Shown piece by piece: positions 34,809 to 44,152 of a stretch of DNA of 64,000 bases. The notes beneath the pieces are model-generated. The model made no database searches. It was not told the origin of the DNA and saw nothing but the letters and a program-made list of their open reading frames with translations. The stretch spans positions 277,758-341,757 of the forward strand of contig JOFO01000002.1 in assembly GCA_000721275.1 (NCBI GenBank), given 5' to 3'. The position numbers and the translations under genes were made by a program. Every line of letters starts with the position of its first letter. The stretch's first letter is position 1. Origin of the DNA: Microtetraspora glauca (GTDB taxonomy: Bacteria; Actinomycetota; Actinomycetes; Streptomycetales; Streptomycetaceae).

Positions 34809-35459
34809 TCAGTCGTTGGGGACGACCGGGTAGCGGGGGGTGCCTTCTTCCATCTGGCGGAGGGCGTCCTTGCGGTCGCGCTTGGAGAGCTTGTCGATGT
34901 ACAGGAAGCCGTACAGGTGGTCCGTCTCGTGCTGGAGGCAGCGGGCGAAGTAGCCGGTGCCGCGGACCTTGATGGGGTTGCCGTGCAGGTCCTGGCCGTG
35001 GACCTCGGCGTAGTCGGGGCGGGCCAGGGCCGCGTAGGCGGTGGGGACCGAGAGGCAGCCCTCGTTGGAGTCGTCGAGGTGGCGGCGGTCGGCCGGGAGG
35101 TCCTGGAGCACCGGGTTGACCACGTGGCCGGTGTGGCGGACGCCCTCGTCGTCGGGGCAGTCGTAGACGAAGACCTTCAGGCCGACGCCGATCTGGTTGG
35201 CGGCGAGGCCGACGCCCTCCGCGGTCTTCTGGCTGGCGAACATGTCGTCGACCAGGGCCGCGAGTTCGGGGCCGAACTCGGTGACGTCCTTGCACTCGTG
35301 GTGCAGCACCGGGTTGCCGACGACCGTGATCGGGCGGGAGGTGCCCCGCTCGCGGTGGGCGAGCTCACGCGCCTCGCAGTCCTCGGTGTCCACGATGTAG
35401 CCGTCGTCGTCCAGGGCGTAGCCCGTGAAGATCTGCTCGCCCGTCTCCTGCTGCGCCAT
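34809..35459 (-). CDS. def: Peptide deformylase
   Basis: 216 residues with all three deformylase motifs: [17 protein letters not shown] (metal-binding Cys) and QHETDHL (two His ligands and catalytic Glu). Removes the formyl group from nascent protein N-termini. An N-terminal extension of about 40 residues precedes the catalytic core, as in other actinobacterial paralogues. Transcribed alone, with its own terminator. Confidence 0.95.
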   Translation of the reverse strand: MAQQETGEQIFTGYALDDDGYIVDTEDCEARELAHRERGTSRPITVVGNPVLHHECKDVTEFGPELAALVDDMFASQKTAEGVGLAANQIGVGLKVFVYDCPDDEGVRHTGHVVNPVLQDLPADRRHLDDSNEGCLSVPTAYAALARPDYAEVHGQDLHGNPIKVRGTGYFARCLQHETDHLYGFLYIDKLSKRDRKDALRQMEEGTPRYPVVPND

Positions 35460-35525
35460 GTGCCGCCGCGCCTTCCTGAAAACCCGATTCCGTCGGGGAC
35501 AGCCTACGGGGCCGGGGCGGAAGGC

Positions 35526-36506
35526 TCAGCAGACCTCTTCCAGATCGCGCCATTCCCGGCTGTCGGGGCTGTCGGCGACCCAGCCGTCGAGGAGGCCGCG
35601 GACCAGGTCGGCGGGGGCGGCGATGCCGCACTCGCGCTCGGGCACCCACAGCTCGCCGGGCGAGCGGTGGCCGAGCGGCCCGGGGTGGCCGGGCTCGCTG
35701 TGGTCGTGCGGATCGACGTGGTCGCCCTCGCCCTCGGCGCTGGGCATGGTCGACTCGGAGCAGGCGCGGCACAGCAGCCGTACCGACGACGACCAGTCCT
35801 CGGCGGCGAAGCCGGCCTCGGCGGCCAGCTGCTCCAGGGCGTCCCGGTCGTCCTCGGTGGCGGCCTCCAGGAGGACCACCCAGGTGGGGACGGGGGACGG
35901 CGCCCACAGCTCGATCTCGTCGAAGACCGGGTAGGAGGGGCCGGCGCTGGTGGTCCGCTCGCCGTTGGGCACGCCGTCGTGGAGGACGACCTCGCCCCAG
36001 CGGCGGCCGGAGGACGGCAGCGGGATGGAGAGGACCTCGATGCGGGCCGGGTCGAGCCGGCGGCCCCAGACGACCTCGGCCTCGCCCTCGGGCGAGAGGC
36101 GGACGGCGGCGCTGCCGAGCTCCATCCCGGCGGGCTCGCCGGTGGCGGAGGAGGCGCCGGGGACCTTCAGCCCGTACGCCTGCCAGGCGCGGCGGGCCAG
36201 CGGCCAGTCCTGGAGGGCGGTGGCGGCGATGCCGACGTTCCACCAGTCGGGGGCGCCGGTCTCCTTGTCGAGCAGGGCCACGGCCCGCAGTCCGGCGGCC
36301 CGCGCCTGCTCCCAGTCGTGCCGGAACTTGTGCAGCAGCGCCAGGTTGAACCAGGACTCGGAGAGCCAGGGCTCCAGATCGGCCGCCCGGGTGAGCAGCG
36401 CGCCCGCGTCCTCGTACCGGCCGTCGCCGATCAGCGTGAACGCGCGGTCGGTGGCCTGCCGCCACGAGGCGGAGGGCCGATGCCGTACCTTCCCGAAGAT
36501 CCTCAC
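35526..36506 (-). CDS. TPR-repeat protein of unknown function (326 aa)
   Basis: Residues 10-110 contain two to three TPR-like helix pairs (AFTLIGDGRYEDAGALLTRAADLEP, ESWFNLALLHKFRHDWEQARAAGLRAVAL). The remainder is a mixed alpha/beta domain with a CRAC pair near residue 245 and His/Asp-rich acidic residues. I start at GTG 36506 (RIFGKVRHRPSASWRQ) because upstream residues look non-coding; an ATG 16 codons earlier is possible. Likely a cytoplasmic scaffold. It lies between def and the HD-domain genes on the same strand. Confidence 0.75.
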   Translation of the reverse strand: MRIFGKVRHRPSASWRQATDRAFTLIGDGRYEDAGALLTRAADLEPWLSESWFNLALLHKFRHDWEQARAAGLRAVALLDKETGAPDWWNVGIAATALQDWPLARRAWQAYGLKVPGASSATGEPAGMELGSAAVRLSPEGEAEVVWGRRLDPARIEVLSIPLPSSGRRWGEVVLHDGVPNGERTTSAGPSYPVFDEIELWAPSPVPTWVVLLEAATEDDRDALEQLAAEAGFAAEDWSSSVRLLCRACSESTMPSAEGEGDHVDPHDHSEPGHPGPLGHRSPGELWVPERECGIAAPADLVRGLLDGWVADSPDSREWRDLEEVC

Positions 36507-36586
36507 GATTCCCGCCTGCCCGGTCGCTTCACCCTCTTGTTCGCATCCAACCATGCCGGGTCGGACGCGCGCTCATTACCCATGGG

Positions 36587-37843
36587 TTACCCCGTGGGGA
36601 CCGAGGTCACCCCCGGCGTTCCGCCGCGGGCCAGGACCCGGGCGAGGCAGGCGACGACGTCGGGGTGGTAGTCGCGGGCGGTGCCGAGGCGCAGGCGCTC
36701 CAGGGCTTCCAGGGCGGTGGCGGCGCCCTCCCCCGCGAGGTCGTCGTAGGCGTTGACGGCGCGGACGATCCGGGCGGCGGGCGGTTGTTCGCGGTACGGG
36801 TCGGCCTGCCGCTCGACGATCTGGGCGACGGCCGCGGGGACGCCGGTCATGCGGACGACCTCGCCGCCGAGCAGGGCGATCCGGCGCTGCTCGGCGGCGG
36901 GCAGGAGGGCGGTGGCGCCGCCGGCGACGGGGTCGACGAGGGACAGCTGCCCGATGTCGTGCATGAGGGCGGCGTACTCCAGGACGGTCAGCTCGGACCC
37001 GCCGAGGCCCAGCTCGCGGCCGACGGCGGTGGAGAGGGCGGCGACCCGGCGGGCGTGGCCGGGCGGGGTGCAGCCGGCGATCTCGGTCGCCCGGGCGAGG
37101 GAGGTGATGGTCTGCCGGTTGACGGTGCGGATGGCCGCGTACCGCCGGAGGGAGACCTGGGTGAGGAGGAGCGGCACGGCGAGCACGGGCAGCGCCCAGA
37201 GCCCGGCGGCGCCGACGCCGAGGGCCATGACGACGCCGGTGGCGCAGACGGCGGAGCCGATGCCGAGGAGGGCGCGCAGTTCGTCGCGGAGGAGGGGGCC
37301 GTACGGGTAGGCGGTGCGGGCGCGGAGCAGCAGCGCGGCGAGGACGGCGTCGCAGAGGCCGGTGAGGCCGAGGACGAGGAGCAGGAAGAGGGCGTAGGCG
37401 GCGCCGAGGCCGAGTCGTCCGGTGACGGTGCCGGAGTTGTAGAGGGGCTGGAAGCAGAGGGCGGCGAAGCCGACGGTGAGGACCCGGCGGGCGAGGTGGT
37501 CGAGGCCGGGGCCGTGTCCGCGGGCGACGTGCGGGACGATCCCGGCGAGGCCGCCGGCGCAGGCGACGGCGACGACCTGGAGGACGCCGTGGGTGGTGGC
37601 GGCGCCGGCGTCGTCGCCGAGGAGGGCGTACGCGAGGGCTCCGGCGGCGGCGAGCGGAGCGGGTTCGCGTTCGCCGGGGTGGGCGCCGCGGCGGGCCAGT
37701 TCGCCGAGGGCGACGAGGGCGCCGAAGGCGAGGGCGTTGCCGGGTTCGGCGACGCCGTGCCAGAGGGTGTGGGCGAGGCCGGCGGCGCCGAGGAGGAGGG
37801 CGGCGCCGTGGACGGCGCCGACGGTGACCGCCCCGGGTCTCAT
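36587..37843 (-). CDS. Membrane HD-domain protein, degenerate HD-GYP (418 aa)
   Basis: Residues 1-220 have about six hydrophobic helices. The C-terminal domain has ALMHDIGQLSLVDP, the HD metal pair, in a HD-GYP-like setting. However, the HHExxDGxGYP block of active c-di-GMP phosphodiesterases is missing; the corresponding region reads VERQADPYREQPPAARIVRAVNAYDDL. It may be inactive or act on another nucleotide. The ATG overlaps the stop of the intact HD-GYP protein (ATGA), suggesting the two products work together. Confidence 0.8.
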   Translation of the reverse strand: MRPGAVTVGAVHGAALLLGAAGLAHTLWHGVAEPGNALAFGALVALGELARRGAHPGEREPAPLAAAGALAYALLGDDAGAATTHGVLQVVAVACAGGLAGIVPHVARGHGPGLDHLARRVLTVGFAALCFQPLYNSGTVTGRLGLGAAYALFLLLVLGLTGLCDAVLAALLLRARTAYPYGPLLRDELRALLGIGSAVCATGVVMALGVGAAGLWALPVLAVPLLLTQVSLRRYAAIRTVNRQTITSLARATEIAGCTPPGHARRVAALSTAVGRELGLGGSELTVLEYAALMHDIGQLSLVDPVAGGATALLPAAEQRRIALLGGEVVRMTGVPAAVAQIVERQADPYREQPPAARIVRAVNAYDDLAGEGAATALEALERLRLGTARDYHPDVVACLARVLARGGTPGVTSVPTG

Positions 37844-39213
37844 GCGGGCTCCTGGGTCTTGGCGGTGCGCGGGCCGGGGGTGCGGGGTCCGGGGACCTGG
37901 GTGCCGGGTTCGTCGGCGGTGACGGCGGTCTGCCGGCCGTCCCGGGCGAGGGCGCGGACGAGCGCGTCGACCATCCGGGGGTCGAACTGGGTGCCGGCGC
38001 AGCGGCGGAGTTCGGCGAGGGCGGTGGCGACGGGCCGGGCGCGGCTGTAGGTGCGGGTGGAGGTCATGGCGTCGAAGGCGTCGGCGACGGCGACGACGCG
38101 GGCGCATTCGGGGATCTCGTCGCCGCGGAGTCCGTAGGGGTAGCCGCTGCCGTCGATCCGTTCGTGGTGATGGAGGACGGCTTCGCGGGCCTCGCCGAGG
38201 AAGCCGATGCCGCGGATCATCTCGTGGCCGTACTCGGGGTGGAGTTCGATGATCCGGCGCTCCTCGGGGGTGAGCGGGCCGTCCTTGCGGAGGACGCGGG
38301 TGGGGACGCCGAGCTTGCCGACGTCGTGGAGGATGCCGGCGAAGCGGACGGTGTCGAGGCGGTCGCCGTCCATGCCGAGTTCGCGGGCGATGAGGACGGA
38401 GGCGTGGCCGACGCGTTCGCTGTGGCCGCGGGTGTAGCTGTCCTTGATGTCGACGGCCTGGACGAGGGCGCGGATGGTGGCCTGGTGGGCGGCGCGTTCG
38501 CGGTGGTACTGGGCGAAGACCCAGCAGGAGAGGTACATGGGGAGGAGGACGAGGAGGGCGGCGGCGGGGCCGTGGGCGCTGCGCCAAAGGACGCCCATCA
38601 TGAGTCCGGCGAGGCCGTGGACGAGGTGGGGGGCGAGGGCCCGGCCGAGGAGGCCGCGCCAGGCGGCGCGGAGCGGGAGGCCGTCGGCGGTGGCGCGGAT
38701 GCCGCCGTCGAGGGCGGTGACGGCGAGGCAGAAGACGAGGGACGCCGCGAGGGCGGGGAGTAAGGCGCGGGGCAGGTCGGGGGCGCCGGGGCCGAGGGCG
38801 GCGGGGGCGCCGAGGGCGGTGGCGGTGTGGGCGGCGGCCCAGGCGGCGAGGGCGGTGGCGGCGGCGCGCCAGGTGCGGCGCCAGCCGGCGGGGGGTTCGC
38901 CGACGCGGGCGAGGAGGCCGCCGGGGAGGGCGGCGAGGGCGGCGGCGGCCGGGGGCAGCAGCAGGGCGGCGGCGAGCAGCACGGGGAAGAAGGACCCGGC
39001 GCCCACGGGGACGGAGCCGCCGGGGGCGCGGCCGAGGAGGCGGCAGCGGGCGGGCAGCTCGCAGAGCGCGTACAGGGCGGCGAGGAGTCCGGCCGTCGCC
39101 CAGGGGGTGGGCGACGGGGGGAGGAGTGCGGGCAGGGCGCACGCTCCGGCGCCAAGGGCGGCGCAGACGATGTACGCGCGGGCCGTTCGCGGGAGGGGCT
39201 TCACGACCGTCAC
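37840..39213 (-). CDS. Membrane-anchored HD-GYP domain phosphodiesterase (457 aa)
   Basis: About seven hydrophobic segments in residues 10-235. The HD-GYP domain follows with HSERVGHASVLI, ILHDVGKLGVP and HHHERIDGSGYPYGL, all signature residues present, then VADAFDAMTSTRTYSRA. Expected to hydrolyse cyclic di-nucleotides (c-di-GMP). The last ~35 residues are a Pro/Thr-rich tail. It lies downstream of sigR-rsrA on the same strand, separated by a hairpin after rsrA. Confidence 0.87.
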   Translation of the reverse strand: MTVVKPLPRTARAYIVCAALGAGACALPALLPPSPTPWATAGLLAALYALCELPARCRLLGRAPGGSVPVGAGSFFPVLLAAALLLPPAAAALAALPGGLLARVGEPPAGWRRTWRAAATALAAWAAAHTATALGAPAALGPGAPDLPRALLPALAASLVFCLAVTALDGGIRATADGLPLRAAWRGLLGRALAPHLVHGLAGLMMGVLWRSAHGPAAALLVLLPMYLSCWVFAQYHRERAAHQATIRALVQAVDIKDSYTRGHSERVGHASVLIARELGMDGDRLDTVRFAGILHDVGKLGVPTRVLRKDGPLTPEERRIIELHPEYGHEMIRGIGFLGEAREAVLHHHERIDGSGYPYGLRGDEIPECARVVAVADAFDAMTSTRTYSRARPVATALAELRRCAGTQFDPRMVDALVRALARDGRQTAVTADEPGTQVPGPRTPGPRTAKTQEPA

Positions 39214-39288
39214 GCGGTCACGCTAGCGAGGACGGCGGCCGCGGGAGGCGGGCCCTCGTCGATTCCTCCCAACGGGTGATACAAGCTG

Positions 39289-39320
39289 ACGGGTGCACGG
39301 GCGAAGGCCCGCACACCCGT
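39289..39320 (-). terminator. Hairpin after rsrA
   Basis: Two stacked stems: outer ACGGGTG/CACCCGT and inner CGGGC/GCCCG with symmetric CA/CA internal bulges and a GAAG loop. It begins seven bases past the rsrA stop. It should terminate or attenuate transcription into the HD-GYP genes. Confidence 0.7.
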
Positions 39321-39326
39321 CCGAGG

Positions 39327-39650
39327 TCATTCCTGGGTGGCCGGTGTCTGCGGCGCCGGGCTCTCCGCCGCGGCGTCCTGCTCGGGCACCAGGTGCCCGG
39401 CGCGGATCAGCTCGATCCGGCCCATGACCTTGGCGCGCAGGTCGGTGGGGACGTCGTCGCTGCCGCAGCAGCGCTTGACGAGCTTCTTCACCGCCTGCTC
39501 CAGGCCGTACTTCTCCAGGCAGGGGGAGCACTCCTCGAAGTGCACCTCGAACTTGGTGCACTCACCGTCCGGCATCTCCCGGTCGAGGAACTCGTAGAGA
39601 TGGTCGAGGACTTCCGAGCAGTCCGTCTCGTGCGGGTCTCCGCAGCTCAT
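39327..39650 (-). CDS. rsrA: Zinc-binding anti-sigma factor RsrA
   Basis: 107 residues. The ZAS motif is present: Cys11, then His37-x3-Cys41-x2-Cys44, the zinc and disulfide residues of RsrA, plus Cys3, Cys31 and a CC pair near residue 62. Under reducing conditions it binds SigR; disulfide stress oxidises Cys11 with Cys44, expels zinc and frees SigR. Its ATG overlaps the sigR stop (ATGA), so the pair is coupled. Confidence 0.94.
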   Translation of the reverse strand: MSCGDPHETDCSEVLDHLYEFLDREMPDGECTKFEVHFEECSPCLEKYGLEQAVKKLVKRCCGSDDVPTDLRAKVMGRIELIRAGHLVPEQDAAAESPAPQTPATQE

Positions 39651-40468
39651 GAGTCCGCGCCTTTCAGATCCTTGGACGACTCTCCGGCGCCGGCGGGGAC
39701 GAGGCCGCGCTCGCGGGCGTAGTCCTCGAGCATGCCGCGGAGCTGGCGGCGGCCCCGGTGCAGGCGGGACATCACCGTACCGATGGGGGTCCCCATGATG
39801 TCGGCGATCTCCTTGTAGGCAAAGCCCTCGACGTCCGCGAGATAGACCGCGATGCGGAACTCCTCGGGGATCGCCTGCAGCGCTTCCTTCACGTCCGAGT
39901 CGGGGAGGTGGTCGAGCGCCTGCGACTCGGCGGAGCGCAGACCGGTCGACATGTGCGACTCGGCGCGGGCGAGCTGCCAGTCCTCGATCTCCTCGGCGGC
40001 GCTGCGCTGGGGCTCGCGCTGCTTCTTGCGGTACGAGTTGATGAAGGTGTTGGTGAGGATGCGGTACAGCCAGGCCTTGAGGTTGGTGCCCTCGCGGAAC
40101 TGGTGGAAGGAGCCGTACGCCTTCGCGTAGGTCTCCTGCACCAGGTCCTCGGCGTCCGCGGGGTTGCGCGTCATCCGCAGCGCGGCCGAGTACATCTGGT
40201 CGAGGTAGCCGAGGGCGTCCCGCTCGAAGCGCGCGTTGCGCTCCTCGGTCGTCTCCTCGGGGCCGTCGTCGGTCCCTGTGTCGGTCCCAGTGACCGGACC
40301 CACCTCCTCCAGCGCGGTGACGGGGCCGGTGCCGGACCCGCTCGTCTCGGAGGATAGACGAGGATCGGCTCCGCCCGCCGCCCGAATCGGGACGGCCTTG
40401 GGGGCGGGCAGCACGGTCCAGTCGAGCTCGGCGGACCTGGCCCGCTCCGGGCAGATGGTCGAACCCAT
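39647..40468 (-). CDS. sigR: ECF sigma factor SigR (with long SigR-prime start)
   Basis: ECF sigma factor: region 2 [31 protein letters not shown], the region-2.4 neighbourhood [23 protein letters not shown], and region 4 [42 protein letters not shown]. It directs thiol-stress genes. From ATG 40468 (MGSTICPE) the product has 273 residues, corresponding to the unstable SigR-prime form. A GTG at 40294 gives the short 215-residue SigR. The SigR-type promoter at 40511-40538 sits just before the long start, matching the known feedback design. Confidence 0.9.
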   Translation of the reverse strand: MGSTICPERARSAELDWTVLPAPKAVPIRAAGGADPRLSSETSGSGTGPVTALEEVGPVTGTDTGTDDGPEETTEERNARFERDALGYLDQMYSAALRMTRNPADAEDLVQETYAKAYGSFHQFREGTNLKAWLYRILTNTFINSYRKKQREPQRSAAEEIEDWQLARAESHMSTGLRSAESQALDHLPDSDVKEALQAIPEEFRIAVYLADVEGFAYKEIADIMGTPIGTVMSRLHRGRRQLRGMLEDYARERGLVPAGAGESSKDLKGADS

Positions 40469-40510
40469 GCGACGGACTCCCTCTCTCGCTTCTCTCACCG
40501 ACGCTCACCA

Positions 40511-40538
40511 CAACAGCGGCCCCTGCGCGTGCATTCCC
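40511..40538 (-). promoter_or_regulatory. SigR-dependent promoter of sigR (sigRp2 type)
   Basis: Read on the minus strand: GGGAAT (40538-40533), 18 nt, then GTTG (40514-40511). The SigR consensus is GGAAT, 18-19 nt, GTT. It lies about 45 nt upstream of the long SigR start, so the long form is made from the autoregulated promoter. Confidence 0.85.
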
Positions 40539-40554
40539 GGGCCGGGAGCGGGTG

Positions 40555-41190
40555 TCAGGACAGGGCGGCGAGCCAGTCGGTGACGCCCGCCACGACGCGT
40601 TCGACGGTCTCGTCCTGGCCGGCCGGCGCCCGCTTGGCGACGGCGAAGCCGTGGTCGCCGTACGGGATCTCCACGAGGTCGTACGTCCCTCCGGCCGGGA
40701 ACTCGTCCGGCCGCCCGAAGGGGTCGTTGCCGCCCTGGACGACGAGCGTCGGGAGGCCGGTGCCGAGGAGTTCCGCCGCGCGGGAGCTCTCCGGCCTGCC
40801 CGGCGGGTGCAGCGGGAAGCTGAGCGCGAGGACGGCGGCGGCGCCGAGCTCCGCGCCGGTCCGGCAGGCGACCCGGGCCCCGGCGCTGCGCCCGCCCGCG
40901 ACGACCGGGAGGCCCGGCGCGGCGAGGGCCGGCCACACCCCGCGCCAGCCGGTGTCGAGGGTCTTCGGCGCGGGCGCGACCTTCTTGCCGGCGACCCGCC
41001 AGGGCTGCTCGACCAGGGCGACGGTGACGCCGTGGGCGGGCAGCGCGGCGGCGAGCGCGGCCAGGTCGCGGGCCTCGATGCCGCCGCCGGCGCCGTGGCC
41101 GAGGGCGAGGACGCGGCGGGGCCGGGGGGCGGGGTGCCAGGTGATGCGGGCGTCACCGGCGTCGGTGGGCACGGTCTCGGTCTTCGTCAC
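40555..41190 (-). CDS. Alpha/beta-hydrolase of the dienelactone hydrolase-like type (211 aa)
   Basis: GHGAGGG near residue 31 forms the oxyanion region, [11 protein letters not shown] the nucleophile elbow (Ser), and DHGFAVAK the His; an Asp is expected in GGNDPFG. Resembles small KANL3/Tex30-type hydrolases (family memory). GTG start. Lies between sigR and the SRAP gene on the same strand. Confidence 0.78.
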   Translation of the reverse strand: MTKTETVPTDAGDARITWHPAPRPRRVLALGHGAGGGIEARDLAALAAALPAHGVTVALVEQPWRVAGKKVAPAPKTLDTGWRGVWPALAAPGLPVVAGGRSAGARVACRTGAELGAAAVLALSFPLHPPGRPESSRAAELLGTGLPTLVVQGGNDPFGRPDEFPAGGTYDLVEIPYGDHGFAVAKRAPAGQDETVERVVAGVTDWLAALS

Positions 41191-41228
41191 GTCCCCATCC
41201 TGCCGTCCCGGTCCGCGCCGGGCGGCGT

Positions 41229-42044
41229 TCAGAACAGCGTGCCGACCTCGGGTCCGGCCAGTTCGGCGAGGAGTTCGGGGCCGTTGTTGCGGACGTTGCT
41301 GACGGCGGTGGAGACCGGGTAGGCCCGCATCAGGCCCCCGGGCGGCGGGGCGAGCAGGGCGCGCAGCTCGTCGAGGCCGGTGGTGGCCGGGTCCAGCCAG
41401 GCGTCCCAGCGGTCCTCGGTGAGCATCAGCGGCATCCGGGGGTGGATCTCGGCGAGCGAGCCGGGGCCCTCGGCGGGCGCCACGCCGAGCGGGCCGGTCT
41501 CCGCCTCGGTGGTGATCACGGAGCAGGTGGCCCACCAGGCGTCCGGGTGCTCGGCCGGCAGCGCGGGGTCGCGCCAGAACTCGTACAGCCCGGCCATCGC
41601 GAAGACGGAGCCGTCCGCCGGGGTCACGAAGTACGGCTGCTTCCGGGGCCGCTTCCGCTTCCCCTCGACCTCCAGGTCGCGCTCGGCTGCGCCGGTCACC
41701 CACTCGTAATAGCCGTCGGCGGGCAGGATGCAGCGGCGGGCCTGGAAGGCGCGCTTGAAGGACGGCTTCTCGTGCAGCGTCTCGGCCCGGGCGTTGATCA
41801 TCCGGGCGGCGCCCTCCGGCGACTTCGACCAGGACGGGACCAGTCCCCACTTCAGGGCGCGCAGCTGGCGAACCGGGCGGCGCGTCTCCGCGTCTTTCAC
41901 AGGGCGTTCGAGGACCGCGTAGACCTCCTTGGTGGGGGCCACGTTCCAGTCCTGCTCCAGGGTCTCCTCCGGCTCCCACTTCTCGATCCCGAAGACGTCC
42001 ACGAGGTCCTCGGGCCGCCGGCTCGCCGCATAACGTCCGCACAT
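41229..42044 (-). CDS. SOS response-associated peptidase (SRAP/YedK family)
   Basis: 271 residues starting MCGRYA, so Cys2 becomes the N-terminal catalytic thiol after Met removal. WNVAPT and RALKWGLVPSW follow, then INARAETLHEKPSF and CILPADGYYEWV (conserved Glu). HPRMPL near residue 220 completes the active site. SRAP proteins crosslink to abasic sites in single-stranded DNA and so protect replication forks. It is divergent from an M50 peptidase gene with only 49 bp between starts. Confidence 0.93.
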   Translation of the reverse strand: MCGRYAASRRPEDLVDVFGIEKWEPEETLEQDWNVAPTKEVYAVLERPVKDAETRRPVRQLRALKWGLVPSWSKSPEGAARMINARAETLHEKPSFKRAFQARRCILPADGYYEWVTGAAERDLEVEGKRKRPRKQPYFVTPADGSVFAMAGLYEFWRDPALPAEHPDAWWATCSVITTEAETGPLGVAPAEGPGSLAEIHPRMPLMLTEDRWDAWLDPATTGLDELRALLAPPPGGLMRAYPVSTAVSNVRNNGPELLAELAGPEVGTLF

Positions 42045-42093
42045 ACGTGCCACACTGCCACGATCCCCGAGCCAGAGAGGAGCGTTCCGGAGG

Positions 42094-42777
42094 ATGGACC
42101 TCTTCAGCCCGCAGGCCGCCCCGGCGGAGTGGCTGGTGATCGCCACCGGCGTCGCCGCGCTCGCCGTCACCGTGCCCCGGCGGATCTGGCTGGTCGCGCG
42201 GAACGCGATCACCATCGCCCACGAGGGCGGTCACGCCCTGGTCGCCCTCGCCTGCCGCCGCCGGCTGATGGCGATACGGCTCCACTCCGACACCAGCGGC
42301 CTCACCGTCACCCGGGGCCGCCCGACCGGCCTCGGCGTCGTCCTGACCCTCGCCGCCGGCTACACGGCGGCCCCGCTGCTCGGCCTCGGCGGGGCGGCGC
42401 TGCTCGGCGCCGGCAGGGTCGCGGTGCTGCTGTGGGCGGCGACCGCGCTGCTGCTCGCCGTGCTGGTCATGGTCCGCAACGCGTACGGGATCCTCTCCGT
42501 GCTCCTCACCGGCACGCTCTTCGTCCTGGTGTCGTGGCTGGCGGCCCCGGAGGTCCAGGCGCTCTTCGCGTACGCGGTCGTGTGGTTCCTGCTCCTCGGC
42601 GGGGTGCGGCCGCCCTTCGAGCTCCAGGCGAAGCGCCGGCACGGCGGGGCCCCGGACTCGGACGCCGACCAGCTGTCCCGGCTCACCCACGTGCCCGCCG
42701 GGGTGTGGCTGGCCTTCTTCCACACGGTCTCCCTCAGCTGCCTGATCGGCGGTGCCACCTGGCTTCTGGGCCGCTGA
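42094..42777 (+). CDS. M50-like membrane metalloprotease (227 aa)
   Basis: Six hydrophobic helices with the zinc motif [10 protein letters not shown] near residue 43 in the second helix. The usual NxPxxDG second motif is not visible. It is short for S2P and belongs to the small bacterial M50B-type proteins. Proteolytic activity is likely but unproven. Downstream aroA starts 19 bases after its stop. Confidence 0.85.
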   Translation: MDLFSPQAAPAEWLVIATGVAALAVTVPRRIWLVARNAITIAHEGGHALVALACRRRLMAIRLHSDTSGLTVTRGRPTGLGVVLTLAAGYTAAPLLGLGGAALLGAGRVAVLLWAATALLLAVLVMVRNAYGILSVLLTGTLFVLVSWLAAPEVQALFAYAVVWFLLLGGVRPPFELQAKRRHGGAPDSDADQLSRLTHVPAGVWLAFFHTVSLSCLIGGATWLLGR

Positions 42778-42796
42778 CCCCCCGTACAGTGAGGGC

Positions 42797-44149
42797 ATGA
42801 CCGCAGCTTCCCCCGCGCACCCCGATCCGTCGCCGTCCACCGCCCCCGCCGAGCCGGACCTCTGGCCCGCCCCGTACGCGAGCGGCCCCGTGGACGCGAC
42901 CGTGACCGTGCCGGGCTCGAAGTCGGTCACCAACCGCGCCCTGGTGCTCGCCGCGCTCGCCGCCGAGCCCGGCTGGGTGCGCCGCCCGCTCCGCTCCCGC
43001 GACACCCTCCTGATGGCCGAGGGCCTGCGCACCCTGGGAGTGAAGATCGAGGAGGGCGTGGGCCCGGACGGCACCGGCGAGGCGTGGCGGATCATCCCCG
43101 CCCCGCTGCGCGGCCCCGCCACGGTCGACGTCGGCAACGCCGGCACCGTCATGCGCTTCCTGCCGCCGGTCGCCGCCCTCGCCGACGGCCCGGTCCGCTT
43201 CGACGGCGACCCCCGCTCCCACGAGCGCCCGCTGCACGGGGTGATCGACGCGCTGCGCGCGCTCGGCGCCCGGATCGACGACGAGGGGCGCGGCGCCCTC
43301 CCGATGACCGTGCACGGCTCCGGCGGCCTGGACGGCGGGACCGTAGAGATCGACGCGTCCTCGTCCTCCCAGTTCGTCAGCGCCCTGCTGCTCTCCGGCG
43401 CCCGCTTCAACCAGGGCGTCGAGGTCCGGCACGTCGGCGGCCGGCTGCCGTCGATGCCGCACATCCGGATGACCGTGGACATGCTCCGCGCGGTGGGCGC
43501 CAAGGTCGACGAGCCGGAGCACGGCGGCGAGCCGGACGTGTGGCGGGTCGCCGCGTCGGCGCTGCGCGGCCGGGACCTGGTCATCGAGCCGGACCTGTCG
43601 AACGCGCAGCCGTTCCTGGCCGCCGCGCTGGTCACCGGCGGGCGGGTGACCGTCCCCGACTGGCCGGCCCGCACCACCCAGCCGGGTGACGAGCTGCGCC
43701 GGATCTTCACCGAGATGGGCGGCTCCTGCGAGCTCACCGACGCCGGGCTCACCTTCACCGGCACCGGCCGGGTCCACGGCATCGACGTGGACCTGGGCGA
43801 GGTCGGCGAGCTGACCCCCGGCATCGCGGCGGTCGCCGCCCTGGCCGACTCCCCCTCCACCCTGCGCGGCGTGGCCCACCTGCGGCTGCACGAGACCGAC
43901 CGGCTGGCGGCCCTCACCCGGGAGATCAACGGCCTGGGCGGCGACGTCACCGAGACCGAGGACGGCCTCCACATCCGCCCGCGCCCGCTGCGCGGCGGCG
44001 TCTTCCACACGTACCACGACCACCGGATGGCGACCGCGGGCGCGATCATCGGCCTCGCGGTGAAGGACGTGCGGATCGAGGACGTGGCGACCACGGCGAA
44101 GACCTTGCCGGACTTCCCGGGGATGTGGACCGAAATGCTCGGAGCCTGA
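42797..44149 (+). CDS. aroA: 3-phosphoshikimate 1-carboxyvinyltransferase (EPSP synthase)
   Basis: 450 residues. [17 protein letters not shown] (PEP/S3P binding), [31 protein letters not shown] and [10 protein letters not shown] are all EPSP synthase landmarks. Forms 5-enolpyruvylshikimate-3-phosphate in aromatic amino acid synthesis. It is probably translated with rsgA, which starts three bases after the stop. Confidence 0.95.
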   Translation: MTAASPAHPDPSPSTAPAEPDLWPAPYASGPVDATVTVPGSKSVTNRALVLAALAAEPGWVRRPLRSRDTLLMAEGLRTLGVKIEEGVGPDGTGEAWRIIPAPLRGPATVDVGNAGTVMRFLPPVAALADGPVRFDGDPRSHERPLHGVIDALRALGARIDDEGRGALPMTVHGSGGLDGGTVEIDASSSSQFVSALLLSGARFNQGVEVRHVGGRLPSMPHIRMTVDMLRAVGAKVDEPEHGGEPDVWRVAASALRGRDLVIEPDLSNAQPFLAAALVTGGRVTVPDWPARTTQPGDELRRIFTEMGGSCELTDAGLTFTGTGRVHGIDVDLGEVGELTPGIAAVAALADSPSTLRGVAHLRLHETDRLAALTREINGLGGDVTETEDGLHIRPRPLRGGVFHTYHDHRMATAGAIIGLAVKDVRIEDVATTAKTLPDFPGMWTEMLGA

Positions 44150-44152
44150 ACC

